A DNA stretch of 64,000 nucleotides from Hybos culiciformis (Eukaryota; Arthropoda; Insecta; Diptera; Hybotidae). Shown here piece after piece: positions 38,347 through 50,900 of this stretch. Every line of letters starts with the position of its first letter. Within the stretch, counting starts at the first letter, position 1. Both the position numbers and the translations under genes were made by a program. The stretch covers positions 20,385,557 to 20,449,556 of the forward strand of contig OZ023273.1 in the NCBI GenBank assembly GCA_964007475.1. Reading direction: 5' to 3'. The notes under the pieces are model-generated. The model was not told the DNA's origin, searched no databases, and saw only the letters and a program-made list of their open reading frames with translations.

Positions 38347-41130
38347 ACAAAATATACCCAAAATCGTGTCTAAAATCTTAAAATTGAGTGTAGGCCAGTG
38401 TTATTATAGCATACTTAACAATAATTAGGTACAAGGATTTATCATTACACCTTTATTTATTAGCTAAGAACTGAAACATCCCTGAATGTATCTTTAGGTT
38501 AATATAAAACAATCGTAGATAATAAAAATGGTATTTTGAATATATAATGAAATACTTAACTCTAATTATCTATTTCCCAAATTAAAAAAATTAAAAAACC
38601 TTACAACTGAATCCCAAATCCAATTGGAATTCTTTGTTTTATAACTCTCTTTTTTCACCACTTTCTGAAAACAACATCGTTAGATTATTATTTAATTCAA
38701 ATAATCGCAACACTAATAGTCAACATTGATATTCTTATTGGAAAATAATATAATCTTAACGCTTTTTATGGCAAAATAAATTATGTTTAAAATCCACTGC
38801 ATTAACAGCATAAAAAAGATACATGCTACATATTCAAGATATGAACCTTTTCACCATACTAATAACATAACGCATCAAAAAGGTTTATGAATTGAGTGTG
38901 AAATAATAATTCTGTGAAAATATGGATTTTTCGAAATTTAATATACATAAGAAGAAAAAAAAATATATGTACATAAGTAAAAAAGAAATTAAAATGAATT
39001 TAAAGAATAAAAAAATTAAAAAAAATTCTAATAAATTTTTTGGACAACTTAATTTTTTGATTTTTTTATTTTCCTAAAAAAAAGGCCTATATGCCCCTGC
39101 CCGTTCTCCCGCAGTTACTTTCAATGCTCGAAATTTTTTCTCAGATACTTTTTGAAAGATACTTTTTACTTTTTAATTTTTTTATTAATAATAAAAATAA
39201 ACTATAATTATTTCTGAATATAATAGTGAATTTGATAATATTGAGAATATTTCCAGTCTTTGGTGTCCAAAAATAACTTTGTAGTAAAAATAACCAAAAA
39301 ATTATCCAAAAAAATTATTTTTTTTCTGAATTAAATATATTAAAAATAATGAAAAAAAAAAACAATTTAAGCAAAACAAAAAAAAAATTAATTTAAAGGA
39401 AACTTAAATGAATATTAAAAAAATAATAATAATAATAAAACTTATGTTATACGATGAATAGCTATTTAGCGACTGCTTAACTGAAATACTTTTTGTTTTT
39501 TGTTGTGTACATAAAAATCGAAATTTTATAGTTGCAGTACCAAAAAAAAAAACAGAAAATAAAAACAAGATACACAAATACACAGATAAAAGAGTTTATT
39601 TTTATTTCATTATTATTTTTTTTTTTCCACATATAAAAATGATATATTTGTGTTCAAGAGTATCTTTTTTTTATTTTTTTTTTTTCGTTTTTTTTTTTTG
39701 TTGTATGTTTTTATAAAATTAGCTATAAATTTGATAAAATAAAGAAAACAAAAAAAAATAAAAATAAATAAAAAAAATTCTCCAAACATACACAAACTTC
39801 AAAATTAAGGCCATTATTATAATTTTTTGTTTTTTTTTTTGTGTATATTGAAATTTTTTGAACATGCTTCTTTCTTATTTTGTGAATTTTTGATTAAAAA
39901 AATATATATATACATAGTATAAAAATTTATAAAAATTTTTTTTTGGTAAAAATGATGAAAAATATTTTTTTGTTAAGGTTTTTTTTTTTATTATAATGTG
40001 AAAAAAACATCGGAGTTTTCGTATTATTTTGATTGATTTTATTATAATTTTTTTTATTTTTCACAAAAATTTTGGCATTTTTGTTAAAGGTCTTTCTTAT
40101 CGCAATCTATTAAACAGTATAATACTAGCTATATATATAGTATAGTGCATAGAGCTTAGTGTAACTTACTAAAAGTATACGATTAATTTGTATCTCTGAC
40201 GAATATTAAACCATTTCTTGAGGCAAAATAATCTCATAATTAAATAATAATAATGTTTTTTTTTATTAATTTTATTAAGCTTATTATGAGCAGTTGTTGA
40301 GTAGAAATATTTTAGAATGAACACGTGAAAATATTAAATTTATTTATTTTTTTTTTAAGTTTTAGTCGCCTTGTGGAATTTTTTTTTTGTATATATTATG
40401 GCAAAACTTTATTTTATTATTAAAATTGTTGAGAAATTTTCACTGTCTATGTTTATATTATTTTATTCCAATTTCCGATGAGATATATTAGATCAAGTTA
40501 TTTTAAAAATAAATTTATAATGAAATTTTCAGATTCGCCTGTTTGAATGGAAAACTTAAAGACTTTTCTTAGCTGAAAAATAAAATATATATTTATGGAA
40601 ATTATTTAGTAGAATGTATAAAAACAACTGTTAAGATTATTTTTGTTTTGAACAAAAATATAAAACTTTAATTTTATGTAAATTTTTTTTGTTTTTGTTT
40701 TTTTTTTGAAAATCTTATTTATATTTTCTTCTGTAGTTTATGAACTCTGTGATGACGTATATTGATGGAGAAAATAATATTTTTTATGAATCATGTATAT
40801 AAGATCCGGATAGAAATGATAACGAATAATTTCAAAGAAATTTTTAAAAACAGATTTATTAACTTTGATAGATGGAACTATATTTTAATAACTTTTTATC
40901 TATTATTAGGTCAACAGTAGCTCCATTATTCCACTATATCTTATTTGGAAATTTTTATTTTGAATAAAATGGGGATAAAAAAATGAAAATAATAATTAAT
41001 TTATGCTAAATTCATTTAATATAATTTAATAAAAATTTTAACAAAAAAAAAATTTTTGAAGAACAAAAAATTTTAAAGTATTTTTTTTTTAATATAAATT
41101 AATTGGCTAATAAATGTTTTCTTAATTTCC

Positions 41131-41134
<4 letters not shown>

Positions 41135-41169
<35 letters not shown>
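41135..41169. repeat. (AT)n microsatellite
   Basis: Uninterrupted AT run of about 35 bp in non-coding DNA. Confidence 0.9.
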
Positions 41170-41171
<2 letters not shown>

Positions 41172-43930
41172 TCAATTTATTTAAATTATATTTTGAACTT
41201 GTTTCACATTCTTTGTGACCTTTTTCAAGAACATTATATTCTTAATTTTGAAATAAATGAAAATTAAAAACATATCAATTTATTGATTCGATGCTCTGAA
41301 AATGATGATCCAGAACCGCATATAGTATATATTCTTATACTATAAATCTCTAAGTTTGAGTTTATCAAATTTTAATTTCAATATTAAGACAAACGAAATT
41401 ATTATATAATTGTATAGTTCTATAATCTTATATGTATTCAATCTTATTAAAATTTATGATAGTAACTTCTGAGATTACATATTTGAAATAACATTGAGCT
41501 TTTCTTTTCATAATGCATTTTATATTTGAAGTAAAATAGTTAGAAATATATATCATTGCTTCAAGTACACGAAACTTACGATAAATATTATCTGAAATAT
41601 AAATCGATTTTGTTATTAAGATATTATATAAGAGATAATTTTCAAATTTAGATATTGATTTTATTGAGATATTATTGATTTTTATGTTTTATTTTTGGGT
41701 ATGTCAGTCAATGAAATTGATAAAATTTCAATAAAATTAATGGCAACCATTTCTAAATCTATTTTTAGGGATAATGTTTTATGATCATATGTATACATAA
41801 GTTAAATCAGTATATTAAGAGTTCTTGAATACAACCCACTTAAAATTTTTTTCTAATAATTGAATTTATTAATTTAGTTTTTTTTCGTTTTTGGAACTTA
41901 AAAATACATAATTTTGTTTTTTTTTTTTTTCAAAAGCAGGTGGTGGACTTATTTTCTTTTAATTTAGTTTTTTTAATATTAAAACATCTGTAATTAATGC
42001 CTTTTTAAAAATTACAAAAAAAAACTTGTTTCAAATGTTTTTTACCTATTTCATTTTTTTTTTCATCTTATTTATGACATTTTTATTAAAATTAAAAGAT
42101 ATCATAATTTATGTCAATTTTTTTTTATATTAAAAATACACATACAACATAATAATACAATTGAATTTAGAAAGCGCAAAAGATATGCGGGCTTAATAAG
42201 TTTAAAAAAAAATTTTGTTAAATTTTTTAAATTTCAAATTTGAAATTTTTTTTTATCAAATTAGATAAATATGATTAAATGAAAATAAAATTAAAAAGAT
42301 ATAATGAATAAATTCATGTTTAATTAACCTTATTAATATTTTGTTTTACTTTTAACTTAACTAAATTATCGTACGGTTTATGTAAATTGTGGAAAAAAAA
42401 TTTTTTTTTCTTTCAATGTCCGCTGTCATGCAATGATAAAATTCTCAGACATAATTATGAATTTGTGATTTGAAAAAATAAATTCTTAAGTTAATAAAAT
42501 TTATTATTCATTTATTTTAATTAAAATTTTATTAAATGTAAACATTATTGTGCATAAAGTAGGTATGTATCCTAGTTTAGATCCCTTCCGTCGATCATGC
42601 TAATTTGCTGACAAATAGTGTAACTTCATATTTTTTCAGCTTTAAGATAGCTTTAAGGATCGTTACTGCCAATTCTTTTAAATGCAAAAACTAATTTCAA
42701 ATAATGTTTAACTTTATATACCTATAAGATATTTATTTAAAATCATAATTTAACGTATAATATTCTGTTTTAATATAAAAAACAACAATTCCATTAAGTT
42801 ACGTATAATGCTTTGATTTTCTTGTAATTCAATATTTTAAGATACATACATAACAAATACATAATAATGGTATGTTGTATTATGGAATCCTTATGTTCAC
42901 AATAACAACAACAAAAAAAATTAAATAATTAAATTAAGCTATAGATTTTCCAATTTAAGAAGACTATTTCATTATCAAAACCAAAACTAATTTAAATTTA
43001 ACATTAATCTATGGTTTTCATTTAATAATAGTAATAAAATTCAAGATAAAATTAAGTTATAAAAGTGTCCAAAACTAATTAAATTATAAATGCTTGAAGA
43101 TATGAAATTTACACCTATTGATTTAAATTAAGCAATTTCAGGTCGGCAACTTCATTGTTCAAACAGAAAATTGTAAAAGCAGTCCGCATTTCTCATAAAT
43201 TTAAAACTTACAAAAAAAAAAAATAATAATAAGAGGAAAAATTAAATAAATACATAATATATCTATTTTTATCCATCCCCATTTTAAAATTTTTTTTTTT
43301 TATATCTTTTGATGAAATATATAATGTATTATTATTTCATTTATATACATAAATACATAAATGATGATGTTGTGCCAAGTATTCTAAAACAAAAAAAAAA
43401 AAGATTGAATTTTTGAAGCCATAAAAGGTAATATAATTTCAAAATTTTAAGTTTTTAATTAAAATTTTAATAAATTGTTTTTTTTTTTTATTTTTTATAG
43501 TTAGTACTGTATCAACGTCTCCAGAAGGACAAGATGGTTACTTTAACATGTCAAGCTTACAATCTAAAACTAATCTAATAAAGCTATACTTTTAAAACCA
43601 TCTTTGCAGCTAATATCTCGATATCATCATCAGAATCAATCTACAAATTGAATTACTTGAATTTCTGAACTCTATAAACTCTCTAAATTAATATTTAGTA
43701 TAATACATACAAATAAATACAACATCAATATCTTAAAATACTAAATTAATTTTCATTCAAAAAAATTGACCTTATAAACATAATATTAAATTCTACTTAT
43801 TCGACATAACAATATTTTTGGAAAGAAACATTGTTTTTTGTAAGAAAATACCTTCAGCTGCGTCTTAAAGAATATTCTTCTTTTTCCTTACTCATTTATT
43901 TTTCAACAGCATTACATATATATACGTATA

Positions 43931-43947
43931 CAACAACAACAACAACC
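43931..43947. repeat. (CAA)n microsatellite
   Basis: CAA repeated five times, followed by imperfect AGC and ACA triplets to about 43990. This explains the threonine- and alanine-rich open frame across it. Confidence 0.8.
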
Positions 43948-44759
43948 ATGATAGCAGCAGCAATAGTACCAGAATATAGTACAACAACAATTATTATCCA
44001 ACCCCTGAGACTTTTTGATATCTCACTATGGGGTGAATTATGAGTTCTCTGCCATTTTTTTTTCCGTTCAACAAAAACGAACAATTCTAATGTAAATATA
44101 AAAAAAAAAGAAAAGGATTCAACAAAGAATAATATAGGATTCGTTTTTTATTGAAGAGAAGAAGAAAAAATAAAAAAGGTTTCAGAAATTTTTGTATTGA
44201 TAATAATGATTATATGGTCTTAAAGTGGAAAGGGATACAAAGTATAATTTCTTTTTCCCAAATTAAAAAAAATAATAATAATAATAAAAAGCAACCCTTA
44301 TTTATTTTTTTTCATTTTTTTTTTTATCCTACAACTTTGATATAAACTGTTTCGAAGATTTATGATTTTATTTTTTTTTTTTTTGTTCTTTTTTTTTTTT
44401 TTCATCTCCATATAGTGTAAAAAAAAAAAATGCAGAGAAAACAAAGAAAAAGTTATTCATCTTTGATCCCTATAGGGCAAAAAGAATATCTTTATCTTTT
44501 CACTGCAGAGAATAATATAAACTGCTATGCTTTTTATATAAAAACCTCTTTTTCGAGGAAAGTAAAATTTATCTTCTTTTTTTTTCGTTTTTTCGTTCAT
44601 ATTTATGTACCATGAAAAAATATTATTAAAATTTCGGTAAAAATTTAAATTGTCCAATAATAAGGTATTCGGAACGCTAACCTGTTGGGCCTATGAAGAA
44701 CATGCCGTGCAACGAAAAAAAAATCTAAAAGTTCTTCAAATTTTTGAATAGTTTTTTTT

Positions 44760-44838
44760 AGAACATGAAGATTACATGTTGAATGTAGGTCATACAGGCT
44801 TAGAGGTCTAACCGATATGAGCCACGCAGAGCTTTTAC
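44760..44838 (-). ncRNA. tRNA-like / SINE-like remnant with A box only
   Basis: On the minus strand TGGCTCATATCGG followed by TTAGACC (44805-44824) matches an RNA polymerase III A box of the tRNA type. A B box at the usual 30-40 base spacing is not convincing (only a TTCAA core), and acceptor and T arms do not pair. It is not a functional tRNA. It may be a decayed tRNA-derived SINE, or a chance match. Confidence 0.25.
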
Positions 44839-47800
44839 CTACTCTTCCTTAAACTTTCACCTTCTTTCAATTGACTGAAATATTTTTCTTAAATTTGCAT
44901 ATGCTGTATATATGTCATTATCCAATTACTTCAATAATACCGAAAAAACAAAAAATCTACTTTGCATTCAAATATAAATATATATATCATCTTAACTTAA
45001 AAATAAAAAGAATACAATAAAATAAAATAAAAAAATAAAAATAAAAAGAAATAAAGTAAAATTTTGATTGAGACATTTAAAGTTCTAGTCGAAATTATTA
45101 TTATTTTTCCCACTTTTTTTTTTCATCATATAAGGGTAAAAACAAATATGCATAATTTTATTGTTTCTAGAGCTATCTTGCTTATATATTTTTTTTTTGT
45201 TATTTTCAAAAAATTTGGAAATAGAAATAATAACCAATGTTCCTTCCCTTCCAAAATAAAATATATGTATGTAAACTTTTTTCCATTAATTTTCTTACGT
45301 ATCGTTATGTATCTCTATATCACATAAAGTATATATAGATGTAATATATACGAAAAGAAATATGATGTCATACAATTGTTTGTTATTATAAAAATCAACA
45401 AAAAAAAATGTTTTTTTTTTTTTTAAATATTCATATAGCATAAAACACATAATGTATGTATTTATAATTTAATTTTTTTTTTGACATAACATAAATTCTA
45501 TGGTATGAAAATCGAAAGATTATCATTAACCCAGTGAGAAAGATATATTTTTATCTTTTTTTTTTTTTTTTTTGGCGGTTGACAGGATGTGATTTTGATG
45601 ATATCCTGTGTGACAATCTTTTTTTCGGGGTGCAATTGTCAATTCTTTTTATTCTTTTTTATTTATTTTTGTTCTTTTTTTTTGTTATGTTGAAACCAAA
45701 AGTAAATAATAAAGAATATTTATTTTCGGATTAAATGCACATTTGATGATCGAGTTAAATAATATATAGATATAGATATATATAATTTTTTTTGGAAAAT
45801 GGATATCTGATAATAAAATTGGTGCTGACAGAATTGAAACGTGTTGTCACTAATGCCATAGATTATTAAATTTTAATAAAAAAAACCAGAAATAATTAAA
45901 AATAGATATTTATATATATTTTTTATTTAGAATTTTTGATATAGTATTTTTTTTTATCTTATGAAACTATGAACCTTAGGGTTTCTTTATTCTGTAAATA
46001 TTAAACTTCGTTTTTTATCTTTTTTGTTATTTTAGAATAAATTAAGATTTTGGAATATCTACAAATAAATACACGTAAATATCCACAAATAAGTTTAACA
46101 ATCTTTATATGTACACAAAAATATATACAAAAAATTTTAAAACGAATACACAAACCAAGCTAAAAAAGTTTAAAGTTTTAAATTGTACAAGGGTCGACTA
46201 GCAAGTAATATTATGTTACATTTATATTCCTTTTTAGTACCATGTTTTATTTTAGTAAACTACTTAGAAGCTAATAAAAGTTTACTCTACATTTTTTACA
46301 TGCGTTATTCACTTTGATATTGTTGTTCAGAATAAACTCCAACAAGATTATATAAATTTTATTGGTTTGATTAATTTTTATAGGGTCAAAATAGCTATAA
46401 ATGATTTAATGCACGTATTCAAGTGCCACACGTCGCAGTCATATTTAATTTTATTAATGTGATTTTTTATGATTTGTTTATTGAAAGAATTATAATAAAA
46501 ATGGCTTCAAAAAACATTATATTTATTTAATTTTTTTTTTGTATGAAATATTATGTCTTTATTGAAAATTAATACTATACGTTTCTCACATTAAATTTAC
46601 GTTACAAAAATTTCCTGAAATATTTAATATTTTATTTTTGTTTTATATTTTGCATATATTTTTTCTCGAAAACTTTATGCTAAATTAATTAATTGAACTT
46701 AAAGGACCAACTTTTAAAAGCTAAATCTTATTTATCTTGTTTATATGCAATATAAATCTGGGTACACAATATTTATATGCAATATTGCTTAATACAGAAT
46801 AGTTAAAATATGCTTAAAACATATAAAAAAAAAAAAGTTTTGGAAAATTGGAAGGAAAAGTTTTCAAAAATTGTTAAAAATTAATTACTTATATAATATA
46901 CAACTAAATCCTATATTTTCAATAGATATATAGATATATTTTACAAATTATTTATTTTTTTGCTATTAATTTACTATCAAAATCCCAGCTGAACTATGAA
47001 AATGCAATTTGAATTTGTATATCTGTACCTAAAATATTTTTGACTGGAAATACTTTTAGATTAATTTTTCATTAATTTCCCCCCCAAAGAAAATTATACA
47101 AATAAATTATTTTTATTCTTTTAACTTCCATTTATTTCTTTAAACTTGAAAATTTTAATATCTGTTTAAATATAATTATTTTTAATAAAAAATACCATGT
47201 ATAAATACACAACATTACACATATTTTTAAAATTTAAAACAATTTTAATTAAAAATATTGTATTGATTTGACGATATTATATAATTAAATATGTAAAAAA
47301 TATTTAGTCTACCATCTCTAGATAATCCAACACTTTGATTATAAAAAAAAAATTATCTTTAATTTATATGATTAATTTTATGTAACGCCGAATTCATATT
47401 AAAATCCTTTGAGCATATATGTCTATATCTATATATATAAATACTTGAAACAGTAGAAAATGTATTCTGTAATATGCTACTTAAAATATAAGTTCTCAAA
47501 CTTAAATTGGTATCTAGATAAAAACACACGTTTTATAAATTCCCTATTAAATTTTATGACTGTTAATGGCATCTTCCTTATCATAACATTTTCATATATA
47601 TATATATATATATGTGTATTTATATATATTTATATACAAAAAAAGAAGAAATAAATGTAACGTAACTTTATAGTGAATATATGGTTGAATCAAGTTCTGA
47701 AGGGACTGAAAACATTTTTGTGATTATCGCAATACATAAGTTATATCCTCAGGCATAAAATAGAAATGTTTGTTTTGAATAATTTTTAATTAAATAAGTA

Positions 47801-47883
47801 TATTAATTTAGGTATATAAAAAATATTTGCAACTGTTGACGTTGAATGTGATTTTTTTTATTCATAAAAATATTTGGCTTCCC

Positions 47884-47950
47884 AACCCACCAAGACGAGA
47901 ATCAACCCCGTATAAAAACCACAACACCAGCATGACGGCACATCTAACCA
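47884..47950 (-). repeat. Possible degenerate tRNA-derived SINE head
   Basis: This is a compact G+C-richer patch in A/T desert. On the minus strand it begins near GTGCCGTCATG, like the SINE at 58 kb (GCCGTCATGG), and about 30 bases on has GGTTGATTCTCG, a damaged B-box-like motif. The match is suggestive but short, and no body or tail can be followed. Confidence 0.25.
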
Positions 47951-50900
47951 CATTATTAAATTTTAACTTGAGGTTCTAGCTACTTTTTATTATATAATGG
48001 AATGTTGCAAGATTTATTGAAATAATTTAAAGTTGATTATTCTTCTGTTTAGAAAATATTGCTCTCATTTCTAATGTAATTATCTAAAATTACTTTTTAT
48101 AAGATTCATTATGTGATGCTATTTTTCAGATTTCAAACAAAAAATTAATATCAAAGATTAAAACGCAAGTATAATATAATCAAAAAAGTTCTAAGAAAAT
48201 GTATTTATATAGTACAGATGCTTCCAACAAAAGCAATAATAAGTTATTGAAAAACAATTTCGTACATTTGTAGACCTTTAAGAACTTGAACTAATCTATT
48301 TCAACCCAAAGGCTAAAAATATACAACCTTTTTTGGAATAATTTAATATTAAATCCTATAAAATATATATTAAAAAAAAAACAGCTCTACCCTCCTAGAG
48401 AAATGTCATAAATTACTTTTCTTAAACTCTTTTAAAAAAATAAATCTATACCTAGAAAATTAAATAATATATCTTGAAATAAAATAAAAAAAAAAATAAC
48501 ATCCTTTTTTTCATCTTTCTTATAAATTTTAAATTGAGAAAATAATATTTCTTATATACAAAAAATTCATAAGATTGTATCTTTTAGATGTAGATCCTCT
48601 GCCGAGAGTTATTTTCTCAAAAAAAAATTTGTTTTAAATTCACTTTTCGTCTTTATTGATGTTTGTGAGTCTAAAAATAGAAATTTTAATTTCTTTACCC
48701 TCAAATCAAGCACAATGTTTAGCACAAACAAATAAGTTCAATTCAACGAATCCTCCGAAATATTATTATAATATCGTTGAATTTTAATAAGTTCGAAATT
48801 CTGAAGACCCTATATGACGCCAGCTTGATTAAAAAATTTTATTTTTATTTCTATCAGTATTTAATTCTTGTCTTGATGAAAAAAAATGATTCCTGTACTG
48901 AATTTAATTTGGGGATCAAAGATAATGAACATTTTCGGAAATAGTAGATCTGCAGTTACATAAGTTCATATGTAAAATATTTATATTATTTAATCATCAA
49001 ATTCAATTCATACAGCAGCTTGATCAAAATTAAGGAAGTAAAGGTTTAATTAGGACCCAAGTTAGATTATTAGATAGTAATTCAGATTCCACATTACAGC
49101 TTTAAAATTTATAACATGAGCAAATAAGTAAGTAAATTCAGATTATGTTTGCTGAAAATTTAAAATTTCAAATAACCATTTCTTATAAAATTTGTTCTTT
49201 TATTACATAAAGTTACTCAATTTTATATTTCAAAATATAATTGGTTTGTTATATTTCGATTTTAATAAACATTCATGAAGGACCCTAGACCATATGGTGC
49301 CATTATCGCTTCAGGAATACAATGAATTAACTTAAAATTTATAAAAAAAAAAAAACAAAAAAATCATAATTTAAAAACAATTGAATTGAAAAAAATTTGA
49401 TTTTAGAACAGCAAAGCAAAATTTAAATTAAACCATGAAATTAACCCTTTTCAAATGAATAAATTTTAAAAGTTTAGGTAAACCCATTACGACACAAAAA
49501 ATATACATAAAATGAAATTTGTAATTATTTGAAGTATTTGCGGAACCGAAATGAATTTTTAAATGGTGTGAACATTGTTATAAATTTCATATTAATTCTT
49601 TATAAAAGTTTATTTAAATTAGAAATTTTTGTTCATTAAAATTCTTGATTACATAGGTTCATAGATTTACAGAATTGCTAGATAATATAGTTTAACGTTA
49701 TATTGACTTTAGATAAGAGTGTTTTTGAGATGATAAAGACTTTAAAAGAATGTCTTTCATATGGGGGAATTTTCAAATAGTTTAAGTTCTGCTCGTGACA
49801 TTTTAAATTCTATAAGTCAATTAATCCACTAATGATTAAAATGAGAAATCGAGCAAAAAACTTGAATTTATAATAATTTATAAAGAGGCTAACGAAAATA
49901 TTTAACATATTTATCATTAAAGAAAAATTCCAAATAAGTATATAACTCTGGAAGAACATTATTATATTTTAGCATTCTTAATAAATTCTAAGAATAATTT
50001 GATTTAAGTGAAGGGTACTGGTAAATGGTAATAATAAGATAAGTTTTAATTTTATATCAAATATTTGTTTAAAATATGACACTGACTTGTATATTATTCT
50101 TTTAATTGTTAATTAATGGAAATTTTTAAAATAGTGAATATAAATTCGTGATTTTGAATAAATGTTGATGATATTGAAACAAAATACTACATTCAATTCA
50201 GTAATAAATAGTTCACTTTTAAACTAGTAGAACTCGGCTTAAAAGGAGTAATCTTTCACACTTAAACCACAAATAATTAATGTTCAAAGTACAATAATTG
50301 AAAAAAGCATATTTAAACTTAAAATATAATCGCAGCTGCAATACGTTATGCTAAATTATTTAATAATTAAATTTGTGTGGTATAAAAAAAAATTACAAAC
50401 TTATTCAAATTTAAAATTTTAAAAATTATCCGGTTAAAATAAAATTGCAAAAGTTTATTATGTATATATGAACATAACTTGTGTTTTGAATATGTAACAC
50501 ATTTGAACAATCAATAATAAATTTCTCTTGATTTCAACATAAATTACATTTAATTTAAATTTAAATCAAATTGAAATAATTTATTGAAATAATTTTAGAT
50601 GTAAACCATTAAAAATACATATAATAATATAGTTTATGTTTTTCTAGTAAATTTACGACATTAAAACATCAGAACTTAAAAATCAATATTATAAACTGCA
50701 TAAAATTAATTTCAAAATTTATGTATTTTAGTACTTTGATCTATTATTAAAATGCCATTGCTATTATGTCGGCCCTTGATTTATTATTCTGTTTCGATAA
50801 AATTTAAACGTAAACGATGGAGCAGACGTGGATCTTAATTATGTATTATAATGTCTTGTTCAAAAACAGCAATAAAAGTCTCAGAACTATTATATTTCCC

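Larger units (their letters stand above)
38347..47883. other. Ubx upstream desert, third segment (no gene seen)
   Basis: This is A+T-rich non-coding DNA with homopolymer runs (39300-39780 is especially A/T simple), a TA repeat at 41135-41169 and a CAA repeat at 43931-43947. Frames at 43831-44043, 43896-44084, 44151-44345, 44430-44615, 45064-45327 and 45534-45734 are repeat- or homopolymer-driven and not supported as genes. A tRNA-like patch around 44800 is listed separately. A short G+C-richer spot (CCCCTGCCCGTTCTCCCGC) lies near 39094-39112. Confidence 0.6.

Noticed and set aside
43980..44045. Hairpin around CCCCTGAGA ... TCTCACTATGGGG as a microRNA precursor
   Set aside because: The stem is short and bulged, is not flanked by a longer stem, and matches no known Hox-cluster microRNA.
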